A stretch of 53,089 nucleotides of DNA from Dietzia sp. NCCP-2495 (GTDB taxonomy: Bacteria > Actinomycetota > Actinomycetes > Mycobacteriales > Mycobacteriaceae), in contig NZ_BRVN01000021.1 of assembly GCF_026011735.1 (NCBI RefSeq), forward strand, positions 1 through 53,089, given 5' to 3'. Under the pieces are notes generated by a model, which did no database searches, was not told where the DNA came from, and worked only from the letters and a program-made list of their open reading frames with translations. Below, one piece after another: positions 1 through 6,683 of this stretch; within the stretch, counting starts at the first letter, position 1; every line of letters begins with the position of its first letter. Position numbers and translations under genes: made by a program.

Positions 1-171
1 GGACGGACGCCACTGGAAACACAGGAGCAGCTGGCCAAAGAAAAAGACCGCGACGCCGAACTCATGGCACTCGGCTATCGCGTTCTTCACTGGCGATGGC
101 GAGACATCATGCAACCGGATCGACTCTCAGCTCGCATCAGGAAAGTCCTGTACGGCGTCGCATGCTCATGA
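1..171 (+). CDS. DUF559-type endonuclease-like protein, C-terminal fragment
   Basis: An open frame enters from the left edge and ends at TGA 169-171, leaving 56 residues. The visible part includes ELMALGYRVLHWRWRDIM followed by a helix rich in Arg and Leu. This is the typical C-terminal end of DUF559 proteins (Vsr-like endonuclease fold), often found in actinobacterial AbiEi-like or orphan proteins: a charged helix, then an 'LGYRVLxWxWxD' strand. The N-terminal part, where the acidic catalytic residues or a DNA-binding domain would be, lies outside the window, so activity cannot be judged. The gene converges on the DUF3017 gene across a repeat-rich gap. Confidence 0.65.
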   Translation, partial: GRTPLETQEQLAKEKDRDAELMALGYRVLHWRWRDIMQPDRLSARIRKVLYGVACS

Positions 172-205
172 CAGCGGGCGCCCCATGCTCGTGACAGCGG
201 GCGCC
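161..205 (+). repeat. 23-bp tandem duplication at the gene end
   Basis: CATGCTCATGACAGCGGGCG and CATGCTCGTGACAGCGGGCG, each followed by CC, lie 23 bp apart. The first copy contains the stop codon of the DUF559 fragment. One base differs within the 22 bp compared. It looks like a recent small duplication at the 3' end of the gene. Confidence 0.7.
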
Positions 206-258
206 GCACGTACCAGCGCAGAGGACTCTGTTGCACGAATGATTCGCTGCGCCTATCG

Positions 259-300
259 GATTTCACTGCGCCTATGGAATTCCATGGGCGTAGTGGAATC
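259..300. repeat. 42-bp near-perfect palindrome
   Basis: The two 21-base arms run from GATTTCACTG (259-268) inwards and outwards again to TAGTGGAATC (291-300), centred on GGAATTCC (276-283). The only three non-Watson-Crick positions (263/296, 268/291, 273/286) are all T opposite G, so a rightward transcript would pair along its full length using G-U wobbles. A related half (GATTCGCTGCGCCTATCGGA, 241-260) lies directly upstream. No coding gene is evident in 172-417; that gap holds only this palindrome and the flanking tandem repeats. Confidence 0.75.
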
Positions 301-334
301 GTATGGGCCTCGATGCGCCTTAGATCGACCCGAG

Positions 335-386
335 CCTGACATTCGAGCACGAAGCTCGAGCACGAAGCTCGAGCCCGAAGCTCGAG
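335..386 (+). repeat. 13-bp tandem repeat, four units
   Basis: CACGAAGCTCGAG occurs at 348-360 and 361-373, CCCGAAGCTCGAG at 374-386, and a diverged unit CCTGACATTCGAG at 335-347. Each unit contains the palindrome AGCTCGAG or part of it. The array sits in the gap between convergent genes. Confidence 0.75.
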
Positions 387-417
387 CCCGACACGCCAGC
401 TCCCGCATCCAGCCCCG

Positions 418-765
418 CTATCCAGTCCCCAGCGAGTCGACCGACGTGGCCAGCCAGACGATCACCACGCCGATGCCGGTGAAGAACACCACGTCGAAGC
501 CCTTGGTCCGCACGGCCAGCAACCGGGCCCGCTCGTAAGACAGCGAGGCCCGGAGCATCGCTGCCCCGAGCGCCACCACTCCGAGGAGGAACGCTCCACG
601 GCGCCAGCGGTCGACAAACACGAATCCCAGGGAGACCGCCAGGCCGATGAGCACCAGCGCGAGCGGCCACTGGGCACGCACCTGCGCCCAGGTCAGCCGC
701 GCGGGCCGAGTGCGGGCGGGCCGGGCGTCGGTCGGCCGGGGCCGGTCAGGGTAGGGCTGCGTCAT
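418..765 (-). CDS. DUF3017 membrane protein
   Basis: A 115-residue protein with a Pro/Arg-rich cytoplasmic N-terminus (about 1-28) and three predicted membrane segments: WPLALVLIGLAVSLGFVFV (about 33-51), a second rich in Gly/Leu/Ala (about 56-75) and a third near FDVVFFTGIGVVIVWL (about 90-108). Size, topology and position immediately behind folD are typical of the DUF3017 family of Mycobacteriales. It starts 6 nt after the folD stop codon, so the two are almost certainly co-transcribed. The family has no established function; the linkage to folD is conserved but unexplained. Confidence 0.85.
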   Translation of the reverse strand: MTQPYPDRPRPTDARPARTRPARLTWAQVRAQWPLALVLIGLAVSLGFVFVDRWRRGAFLLGVVALGAAMLRASLSYERARLLAVRTKGFDVVFFTGIGVVIVWLATSVDSLGTG

Positions 766-771
766 GCGGAC

Positions 772-1629
772 TCACGCCTCGGCGGCCATCCGCTCGCAGC
801 GCTCGACGACGTTGGCCAGCAGGAACGCACGTGTCAGCGGGCCCACGCCGCCGGGATTCGGCGAGACGGCGCCGGCCACGTCCCAGACGTCGGGATGCAC
901 GTCGCCGGCGAGCTTGCCGTCGAGACGGGAGACGCCCACGTCGAGCACTGCGGCTCCGGGGGCGACCATGTCCGGGGTGAGCATGTGCGGCACGCCGGCG
1001 GCGGCGATGATCACGTCGGCGCGGCGGGTCTCGGCGGCCAGATCGCGGGTGCCGGTGTGGCAGAGCGTCACGGTGGAGTTCTCGCTGCGGCGGGTGAGCA
1101 TGAGCCCGATGGGCCGGCCAACGGTCACGCCGCGTCCCACCACCACGACGTGCGCGCCGTTGAGGTCCACGTCGAAGCGCCGCAGCAGCGCGATACACCC
1201 GTTCGGGGTGCAGGGCAGCGGCGCGGGCTCGTTCAGGACGAGCTTGCCGAGGTTGGTCGGGTGGAGTCCGTCGGCGTCCTTGGCCGGGTCGATCCGCGCG
1301 AGAATCGCGTTCTCGTCGAGGTGCTTCGGCAGCGGCAACTGCACGATGTAGCCGGTGCAGGCGGGGTCGGCGTTGAGCTCGTCGATCACGGCCTCGAGTT
1401 CGGCCTGGGTGGTCTCGGCGGGCAGGTCGCGCCTGATGGAGGCGATGCCGACCTGCTCACAATCCTTGTGCTTCATCTTGACGTAGCTGCGACTGCCGGG
1501 GTCGTCGCCGACCAGAACGGTTCCGAGCCCGGGGGTGATCCCCTTGGCCCGGAGCGCGGTCACGCGCTCGGTGAGGTCGGCGACTATTTCGTCGCGGGTC
1601 AGTTTGCCGTCCAGCTTGATCGCGGTCAC
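772..1629 (-). CDS. folD: bifunctional methylenetetrahydrofolate dehydrogenase / methenyltetrahydrofolate cyclohydrolase
   Basis: FolD interconverts 5,10-methylene-THF, 5,10-methenyl-THF and 10-formyl-THF using NADP in the cytosol, supplying one-carbon units for purines and fMet. The 285-residue product matches the family length. Visible signatures are YVKMK (Tyr49 and catalytic Lys53), QLPLPKH, PCTPNG, the NADP loop GRGVTVGRP, and the C-terminal [12 protein letters not shown]. The frame stays open much further upstream, but that extension overlaps the divergent methyltransferase gene and has no FolD homology, so the GTG at 1629 ([10 protein letters not shown]) is chosen. It is transcribed ahead of the DUF3017 gene. 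The loop reads GRGVTVG where many homologues have GRSxxVG. Confidence 0.95.
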   Translation of the reverse strand: MTAIKLDGKLTRDEIVADLTERVTALRAKGITPGLGTVLVGDDPGSRSYVKMKHKDCEQVGIASIRRDLPAETTQAELEAVIDELNADPACTGYIVQLPLPKHLDENAILARIDPAKDADGLHPTNLGKLVLNEPAPLPCTPNGCIALLRRFDVDLNGAHVVVVGRGVTVGRPIGLMLTRRSENSTVTLCHTGTRDLAAETRRADVIIAAAGVPHMLTPDMVAPGAAVLDVGVSRLDGKLAGDVHPDVWDVAGAVSPNPGGVGPLTRAFLLANVVERCERMAAEA

Positions 1630-1680
1630 GCGGTTCAGTATCCCACTCCGGGCCGGGTGCGTCGGTAGCGCACTGCGAGA

Positions 1681-2313
1681 ATGCCGGACATGAGCGGAGC
1701 GGGCGAGGACAGGGCCGGAGTGGGCAGCGACGGGGCCACCGGGGCAACCACGGGTGCAGACGAAGTCGCTGCCACCGGGGCGACCACGGGTACAGACGGC
1801 GACGACGCAACCGAGACCGACACCGGGGCCTCCACCGGCGCGGCGGTCCGAGTGCTGTTCGACCGTCCCTGCATTCCGCCCAACACGGGCAACGCGATCC
1901 GCATGTCGGCGGGGGCGGGCTGCGAGCTGCATCTCGCGGGTCCGCTGGGGTTCGAGCTCTCGGAGCCGCATCTGGTGCGGGCGGGCCTGGATTACCACGA
2001 CCTCGCGCATGTGGAGGTCCACGAGAATCTCGAGGCGGCGTATGCCCGGCTCCTGCCCGCGCGCGTCTGGGCGTTCTCCGCGCGGGCCGAGGCGGACCTG
2101 TTCGACGTGCGGTTCGAGCCGGGTGACGTGTTGTTGTTCGGCCCCGAGCCGACGGGCCTGGCCGAGGATGTTCTCGCCGATCCGCGCGTGACCGGCACGG
2201 TTCGGATCCCGATGCTTCCGGGCCGTCGCTCGATGAATCTCTCCAATGCAGCGGCGGTGGCCGTGTACGAGGCGTGGCGTCAGCTGGACGGGTTGGGCAG
2301 GTCGGACAGCTGA
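1681..2313 (+). CDS. SpoU/TrmL-type tRNA 2'-O-methyltransferase with low-complexity N-terminus
   Basis: From residue 56 onward this is a compact SPOUT (trefoil-knot) SAM-dependent methyltransferase of the TrmL kind, expected to 2'-O-methylate the wobble nucleotide of tRNA-Leu. Diagnostic motifs are [31 protein letters not shown] (usually LLFGxExxGL) and [19 protein letters not shown] near the C-terminus. Residues 1-55 are an Ala/Gly/Thr/Asp-rich tail produced by a repeated DNA segment and have no counterpart in the family. Translation may therefore begin further in, for example at the GTG of Val58 just before LFDRP, although ATGs at 1681 and 1690 are available. It is divergent from folD with a 51-bp gap. 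Target specificity is inferred from family resemblance only. Confidence 0.8.
   Translation: MPDMSGAGEDRAGVGSDGATGATTGADEVAATGATTGTDGDDATETDTGASTGAAVRVLFDRPCIPPNTGNAIRMSAGAGCELHLAGPLGFELSEPHLVRAGLDYHDLAHVEVHENLEAAYARLLPARVWAFSARAEADLFDVRFEPGDVLLFGPEPTGLAEDVLADPRVTGTVRIPMLPGRRSMNLSNAAAVAVYEAWRQLDGLGRSDS
1735..1798 (+). repeat. 28-bp direct repeat inside the methyltransferase N-terminus
   Basis: Two 28-bp segments beginning GCCACCGGGG lie at 1735-1762 and 1771-1798, 36 bp apart and differing at two positions. The period is a multiple of three, so the duplication stays in frame and produces the repeated TGATTG motif of the unconserved tail. Confidence 0.8.
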
Positions 2314-2399
2314 CGCGAGCGTCACGGAAGGCGCAGGCCGTACAGGCGCCGCGAGCGAATCCACCCCGCCGCAAATGTGATTTCCTGACACCAATGCCT

Positions 2400-2424
2400 T
2401 AAAGTTTCGGCATGCCGAAACTTT
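2400..2424 (+). promoter_or_regulatory. 24-bp perfect palindrome over -10 and start codon; probable MntR operator with leaderless promoter
   Basis: AAAGTTTCGGCA (2401-2412) is followed directly by its exact reverse complement (2413-2424). The mntA ATG (2412-2414) sits at its centre. TAAAGT at 2400-2405 fits the actinobacterial -10 pattern TANNNT and would place the transcription start at about 2412, the ATG itself, so the mRNA is probably leaderless; no Shine-Dalgarno sequence is visible upstream. No good -35 hexamer is seen. Assignment to MntR is inferred from the DtxR-family gene at the end of the same operon. Confidence 0.65.
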
Positions 2425-3608
2425 GCCCGCTCGGGACCCGTAACCGGCCGGGTGCCCACGCCTCGGCAGGCGCTCACCGCCTGGCGTCGGCCGCCGCCGC
2501 CGTCCTGGCGATGTCGGTGGTCGCCGCGTGCGGGATACCTGGCCCGGGCAGCGGGCCCACGGTTGTGGACGACGACGACAACACCGCCCTCACGTACACA
2601 GCAGAACGCGACTCCTCGGGCCGCGGCCCGGAGCAGACGGCGCTGGGCGAGGACGCTCCCGGCGGGCCTTCCGGCCACACCAGCGGCGACCGCGTCTCCA
2701 CCGGCCACACCTCCAGCGGCCACACCTCCAGCGGTCACGCCTCCAGCGGCCACGCCTCAGGCGACCGCACTTCCAGCGACCGCACCTCGGGTGACCGCCT
2801 CGTCGTAGCCACCACGTTCACCGTCCTGGCGGACATGGTTCGTGTCGTGGGCGGCGACCGGGTGATCGCGGAGTCCATCACCACCCCGGGCGCGGACGTT
2901 CACTACTACGAGCCCACCGCGGGCGATCTGCGAAGAGTCGAGGGAGCGGACCTCGTGGTGAGCAACGGGCTCGGGATGGACGCCTGGCTCCTGCGATTCC
3001 TCGACGGCACGGATGTTCCGCACGTCGTGACCAGCGAGGGCATCGACCCGCTCCCCGTCCGTGCCGGCAAGGCAACTGGCAGACCCAATCCGCATGCGTG
3101 GATGTCTCCGGTCGAGGGCGCCAGCTACATCCGCACGATCGCCCACGCCCTCTCCGAACTCGACCCCGCCGGCGCCGACGAGTACGCGGCCAACGCCGAT
3201 GCCTACATCGCCCGGCTCGGAGAGCTGGCCCAGCGCGCGAAGGCCGAGGTGGCGGCGATCCCGGCGGAGCACCGCGTCCTGGTGACCTGCGAGGGGGCGT
3301 TCTCGTATCTGGCCCGTGATCTCGGGCTCGACGAGCTGTACCTGTGGGCGGTCAACAGCGAGAACCAGGGTCTGCCACAGCAGGTGTCCGGACTGATCGA
3401 CGAGGTGCGTCGCCGGGACGTGCCTGCCGTGTTCTGCGAATCGACGGTCTCCGGCGACGCCATGACGCAGGTCGCGAGCGAGACCGGCAGCCGCTTCGAG
3501 GGCACGTTGTACGTCGACTCGCTCTCCGCCGCGAACGGGCCCGTACCCACGTACCTGGATCTGCTCGACCACGATCTGAGGACCATCACCAGGGAGCTGA
3601 CCTCATGA
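2412..3608 (+). CDS. manganese ABC transporter substrate-binding lipoprotein with His-repeat linker
   Basis: A 398-residue cluster A-I (ZnuA/MntA/PsaA class) binding protein that captures a divalent metal outside the membrane for the ATPase and permease encoded next. A lipoprotein signal peptide ends in the lipobox VVAAC (Cys about 38). Then comes a low-complexity linker (about 87-129) with five regularly spaced His residues, followed by the binding domain. Visible ligands are His in GADVHYYEP, His in PNPHAWMSP, Glu in CEGAF and Asp in LYVDSLS. The third ligand is Glu rather than the His of zinc-type proteins, favouring Mn (or Fe). The ATG at 2412 is the only start that keeps the whole signal peptide. 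Its stop overlaps the ATPase start (ATGA). Confidence 0.88.
   Translation: MPKLCPLGTRNRPGAHASAGAHRLASAAAAVLAMSVVAACGIPGPGSGPTVVDDDDNTALTYTAERDSSGRGPEQTALGEDAPGGPSGHTSGDRVSTGHTSSGHTSSGHASSGHASGDRTSSDRTSGDRLVVATTFTVLADMVRVVGGDRVIAESITTPGADVHYYEPTAGDLRRVEGADLVVSNGLGMDAWLLRFLDGTDVPHVVTSEGIDPLPVRAGKATGRPNPHAWMSPVEGASYIRTIAHALSELDPAGADEYAANADAYIARLGELAQRAKAEVAAIPAEHRVLVTCEGAFSYLARDLGLDELYLWAVNSENQGLPQQVSGLIDEVRRRDVPAVFCESTVSGDAMTQVASETGSRFEGTLYVDSLSAANGPVPTYLDLLDHDLRTITRELTS
2671..2798 (+). repeat. 15-bp tandem repeats encoding SGHTS-type units
   Basis: Units resembling CACACCTCCAGCGGC repeat about every 15 bp (for example 2706-2720 and 2721-2735) and decay into GAC-containing variants downstream. 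They encode [15 protein letters not shown] pentads within the linker of the metal-binding lipoprotein. The period preserves frame, so copy number can change without breaking the gene. Confidence 0.7.
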
Positions 3609-4459
3609 CCACGCAGCCACTTCCCTACTCCCCGCACACCGGCCCGCCGGCGGCCGTGGTCAACGACCTGACCGTGGACCGCGGCCCGGTGCGTGCGCTC
3701 GATGCCGTCTCGCTGGCGGTCCCGGTCGGCGAGATCACGGTACTCCTGGGCCCCAATGGTTCCGGCAAGTCGACCCTGCTCGAGTCGCTGCTCGGGCTGG
3801 TCACCCCGACCTCCGGTTCCGTGCAGTTGCTCGGGATGTCGGTGACGCAGGCGCTACGCAGTGGCCGGGTGGCCGCCGTTCCGCAGGCGGACGCCGTGGA
3901 CCCGCGGTTCCCCATCACCGCCACCCAGGTGGTCCTGCAGGGTCGGCGGCGGTTCACCGGCCCGTGGCGGCGCCCCTCGTCCAACGATCGCGCAGCCGTG
4001 GCCGCAGCACTCGACCGGGTGGGGCTGGAGGAGGTCGCCACCCGCCGGATCGGCGAGCTCTCCGGAGGACAACGCCGCCGCGTGATGCTGGCCCGCGCCC
4101 TCGCGCAGGAGGCCGATCTGCTGCTGCTCGACGAGCCGTTCAACGGTATGGACGCCGGCAGCGAGGAGGTCTACATCGACGTGCTGCGCGAACTCACCGC
4201 CGACGGTCGAGCGGCCCTCATCTCGACGCATCACCTGGGGACGGTTCAGCGTCTGGCGGACTCGGTCGGGCTGCTCAACGGTCGACTCATCGCGCACGGT
4301 CCGGTCGCCGAGACCACCACGCCGCAGATCCTGTCGACTTTCCTCGGCGCTCGCCTCGCCCCCACCAACACCGCCCACACCAGCACCGCCCACACCGGCA
4401 ACCGTCCCGCCAGCGTCGCTTCCACCAGCACCGCCCCCACCGAGGAGGCCTTCCCGTGA
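3605..4459 (+). CDS. manganese ABC transporter ATP-binding protein
   Basis: A 284-residue ABC ATPase that powers metal import. It has Walker A GPNGSGKST (about residues 51-59), Q-loop region VPQADAVDPRFP, signature LSGGQRRRV, Walker B LLLLDEPF and the switch His in STHH. The start ATG lies within the stop of the binding-protein gene (ATGA), giving translational coupling; the frame stays open upstream only because it shadows that gene. The last 35 residues or so are a Thr/Ala/His-rich tail (TAHTSTAHTG) made by another short in-frame repeat and absent from typical family members. It ends in a GTGA overlap with the permease gene. Confidence 0.9.
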   Translation: MTTQPLPYSPHTGPPAAVVNDLTVDRGPVRALDAVSLAVPVGEITVLLGPNGSGKSTLLESLLGLVTPTSGSVQLLGMSVTQALRSGRVAAVPQADAVDPRFPITATQVVLQGRRRFTGPWRRPSSNDRAAVAAALDRVGLEEVATRRIGELSGGQRRRVMLARALAQEADLLLLDEPFNGMDAGSEEVYIDVLRELTADGRAALISTHHLGTVQRLADSVGLLNGRLIAHGPVAETTTPQILSTFLGARLAPTNTAHTSTAHTGNRPASVASTSTAPTEEAFP

Positions 4460-5325
4460 TCGATCTCCTCACCGAGCCCCTGACGTACTCGTTCATGCGC
4501 CGGGCGTTCCTGGTGGTGGCCGCATCCGGCATCGCCGGCGCCTTATTGAGCTGCTGGCTGGTCCACATGGGCTGGTCGTTGATGGGCGACGCGGTGTCGC
4601 ACGCGGTGCTGCCGGGCGTGGTGATCGCGGCGATGATCGACATCCCGTTCGCGGTCGGCGCACTGCTCGCGGCCCTGATCGCCGTCGGCATGATCGGCGG
4701 TGTCAGAGAGGCGGGCACGGTCCGCGAGGATGCGGCGATGGGCATCGTGTTCACGGCCCTGTTCTCCCTGGGGCTGATCCTCATCGCCCGGTTTCCCAGC
4801 GGGCAGGACCTGCACTCGATCCTCTTCGGCAGCGTGTTGGGTGTCCGCGATTCCGACCTCGTCCAGGTCCTCGCCGTGTCGGCGTTCACGGTGATCGTCC
4901 TGCTGGCCTTCCGCCGCGACCTTGTCATGCTGGCCTTCGACCGTCTCCAGGCCCACACGTTGGGACTGCGCACGCGCACCCTCACCGCTCTGCTCCTGGC
5001 CACCCTGGCCACGGCGACGGTCGCGGGTGTCCAGTCGGTGGGTGTGATCCTCGTGGTGGCGACCCTCATCGTGCCCGGCGCGACTGCACAGTTGGTGGCC
5101 GGGACGATGCGGGGGACGATGATCGTCGCCGTCGTCGTCGCCCTGGCCGGTGGGGTCTCCGGCCTGTACGTCGGCTACTACGCGGACCTCCCACCCGGGC
5201 CGGTGGTGGTTCTCACCCAGGCGGCGTTGTTCCTGGTCGCGCAGTTGTTCGCGCCGCGGCGCGGGGTGGTCCCGCGGGCGGTGGCGGCCTCGCGCGCACG
5301 GCGATCGGGGATGATGGTGGCATGA
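4456..5325 (+). CDS. manganese ABC transporter permease
   Basis: A 289-residue integral membrane protein of the ABC-3 (ZnuB/MntB) family, with about eight hydrophobic segments. Family landmarks are the N-terminal LLSCWLVHMGWSLMGDAVSHAVLPGVV and later SVGVILVVATLIVPGATAQL. It forms the metal-conducting channel with the two preceding gene products. The GTG start (4456) overlaps the ATPase stop and has a good ribosome binding site, GAGGAGG, a few bases upstream inside the ATPase gene. The C-terminus is Arg-rich and cytoplasmic. It ends in an ATGA overlap with the regulator gene. Confidence 0.9.
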   Translation: MIDLLTEPLTYSFMRRAFLVVAASGIAGALLSCWLVHMGWSLMGDAVSHAVLPGVVIAAMIDIPFAVGALLAALIAVGMIGGVREAGTVREDAAMGIVFTALFSLGLILIARFPSGQDLHSILFGSVLGVRDSDLVQVLAVSAFTVIVLLAFRRDLVMLAFDRLQAHTLGLRTRTLTALLLATLATATVAGVQSVGVILVVATLIVPGATAQLVAGTMRGTMIVAVVVALAGGVSGLYVGYYADLPPGPVVVLTQAALFLVAQLFAPRRGVVPRAVAASRARRSGMMVA

Positions 5326-6011
5326 CCCACGACCAGCCCACGAGCCTGGCCGACCTCACCCCCACCACGCAGGCGTATCTCATGGCCGCGCACGCGCTGG
5401 GTGCCGGCGGCGAATCCGTGACGTCTGGGGCGATCGCGGAGCGGTTGGGAGCGTCACCGTCGTCGGTGAGCGAGGGCGTGCGCAAGCTCGTGGCCCTCGG
5501 TCTGGCCGAGCACCGCCCCTATGCGCCTGTCGAGCTGACGGAGTCGGGGCGGTCGTTCGCGGTGGCGATGGTGCGTCGGCATCGGATCATCGAGACCTTC
5601 CTCGCGCAGTGCCTGGACTACCCGTGGGACGAGGTGCATGCGGAGGCCGATGCGCTCGAGCACGTGGTCTCGGACCGGTTCGTCGACGCGCTCGACGTGT
5701 TCCTCGATCACCCGCGTCGTGATCCGCACGGCGATCCGATCCCCACGCGCGACGGGCAGGTCGACCGGCTCGGCGACATCCCGCTCGACGAGGTGCCCGA
5801 GGGGTCGATGGGCGTGGTGACCCGCGTGTCGGACCGCGACAACACCGTCCTGCGTCACCTCGCCGACATCGGTCTGCGGCCGGACTCCGCGGTGCGTGTG
5901 GTGTCGCGGCAGGTCGAGTTGGGGATCATCGCGGTGGCGCTAGGCGGTGAGACCGTGCAGGTGGGCACGCCGGTCGCCGCGGCGGTCCGCGTCCGGGTCG
6001 ACGAGGCCTGA
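5322..6011 (+). CDS. mntR: DtxR/MntR-family metal-dependent repressor
   Basis: A 229-residue DtxR-family regulator. An N-terminal winged helix (about 10-70, with LGASPSSVSEGVRKLVALGLAEH as recognition region) is followed by the metal-binding and dimerisation helices (RRHRIIETFL ... WDEVHAEADALEHVVSD, with His/Glu ligands) and a C-terminal FeoA/SH3-like domain (about 150-229). Its place as last gene of a Mn uptake operon, joined by an ATGA overlap, argues for the manganese branch (MntR) rather than the iron branch (IdeR). It probably autoregulates the operon through the palindrome at 2401-2424. Its 3' end overlaps the convergent membrane-protein gene by 72 bp. Confidence 0.85.
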   Translation: MTHDQPTSLADLTPTTQAYLMAAHALGAGGESVTSGAIAERLGASPSSVSEGVRKLVALGLAEHRPYAPVELTESGRSFAVAMVRRHRIIETFLAQCLDYPWDEVHAEADALEHVVSDRFVDALDVFLDHPRRDPHGDPIPTRDGQVDRLGDIPLDEVPEGSMGVVTRVSDRDNTVLRHLADIGLRPDSAVRVVSRQVELGIIAVALGGETVQVGTPVAAAVRVRVDEA

Positions 6012-6557
6012 CACCGCCTGGGATGACCGTCCGGGCCACGATGACGACGACGACTGCGACACCGCCGGAATCTCCAGCGGCAGCGGTCGCTCGGGGTTCG
6101 TCGCGGGCGTGCCCGGTCGGGTGCTGCGGTTCGTGCCGGTCGCACAGGTACGCCGGTCTAGTCTCTCGTTGCGGGCCGCGTTGGCGGCTCGGGCGGCCGG
6201 GACCCGCAGTCCGAGGGCGAGGAGCACGGCCAGCATGAGCGCCCCGTCGATCATCGCTGCGGCGGGCGCACCGGTGACGTCGTGGCGCAGGAGCAGGACG
6301 GCGGTCATCGTCATGGATGCCTTGTGGAAGAGCACGACCAGCCACAACACGCCCGCTCCGGGTGGCGCGGCGCCGAGGTAGGCGGACAGGGCGGCAAAGA
6401 CGAGCAGCCCGTAGGCCTGCCAGTAGCCGGTGAGTTGGTATTCGGGCGTGATCTCCGGCGCCTCGAGACCGGCGTGGAACCCCAGGGCCAGCGCTGCGAC
6501 GGCGGTGGTGAACAGCAGCGTCCGGTACAGCAGCAGTTGGACTCGATCGGTGGCCAT
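5940..6557 (-). CDS. small integral membrane protein, unknown function
   Basis: A 205-residue frame from ATG 6557. Predicted membrane segments are LLFTTAVAALALGFHAG (about 12-28), GLLVFAALSAYLGAAPP (about 43-60), VLWLVVLFHKASMTMTAVLLL (about 64-84) and MIDGALMLAVLLALGL (about 94-110). The second half is hydrophilic, Arg/Asn/Pro/Ser-rich and probably cytoplasmic; its last 24 codons run antisense through mntR. I do not recognise the family; the four-helix first half is reminiscent of DoxX-like or other small membrane proteins. The upstream extension to a further start lacks hydrophobic character. The true end may be shorter if the overlap reflects loss of an earlier stop. Confidence 0.6.
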   Translation of the reverse strand: MATDRVQLLLYRTLLFTTAVAALALGFHAGLEAPEITPEYQLTGYWQAYGLLVFAALSAYLGAAPPGAGVLWLVVLFHKASMTMTAVLLLRHDVTGAPAAAMIDGALMLAVLLALGLRVPAARAANAARNERLDRRTCATGTNRSTRPGTPATNPERPLPLEIPAVSQSSSSSWPGRSSQAVSGLVDPDADRRGDRRAHLHGLTA

Positions 6558-6642
6558 GGTCGGTATCGTCGCCCGCCACCGCCGCTGGGCACATCGGGGA
6601 GAACCCCGGGTTTGCACCTGATTTGGCGTCTCGGGGCCGTGG

Positions 6643-6681
6643 CGCACCCGTGCCCGACCTCCCTTGCCGCACCCGTGCCCG
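6643..6681 (+). repeat. 14-bp direct repeat
   Basis: CGCACCCGTGCCCG occurs at 6643-6656 and 6668-6681, spaced 25 bp, directly beyond the stop codon of the GlcD-type gene. The 126-bp gap 6558-6683 otherwise shows nothing recognisable. Confidence 0.7.
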
Positions 6682-6683
6682 GT

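Noticed and set aside
1630-2394. Upstream extension of the folD reading frame by about 255 codons
   Set aside because: It runs antisense through the TrmL-like gene, has no FolD similarity and is rich in Arg/Pro as expected of a GC-rich shadow frame.
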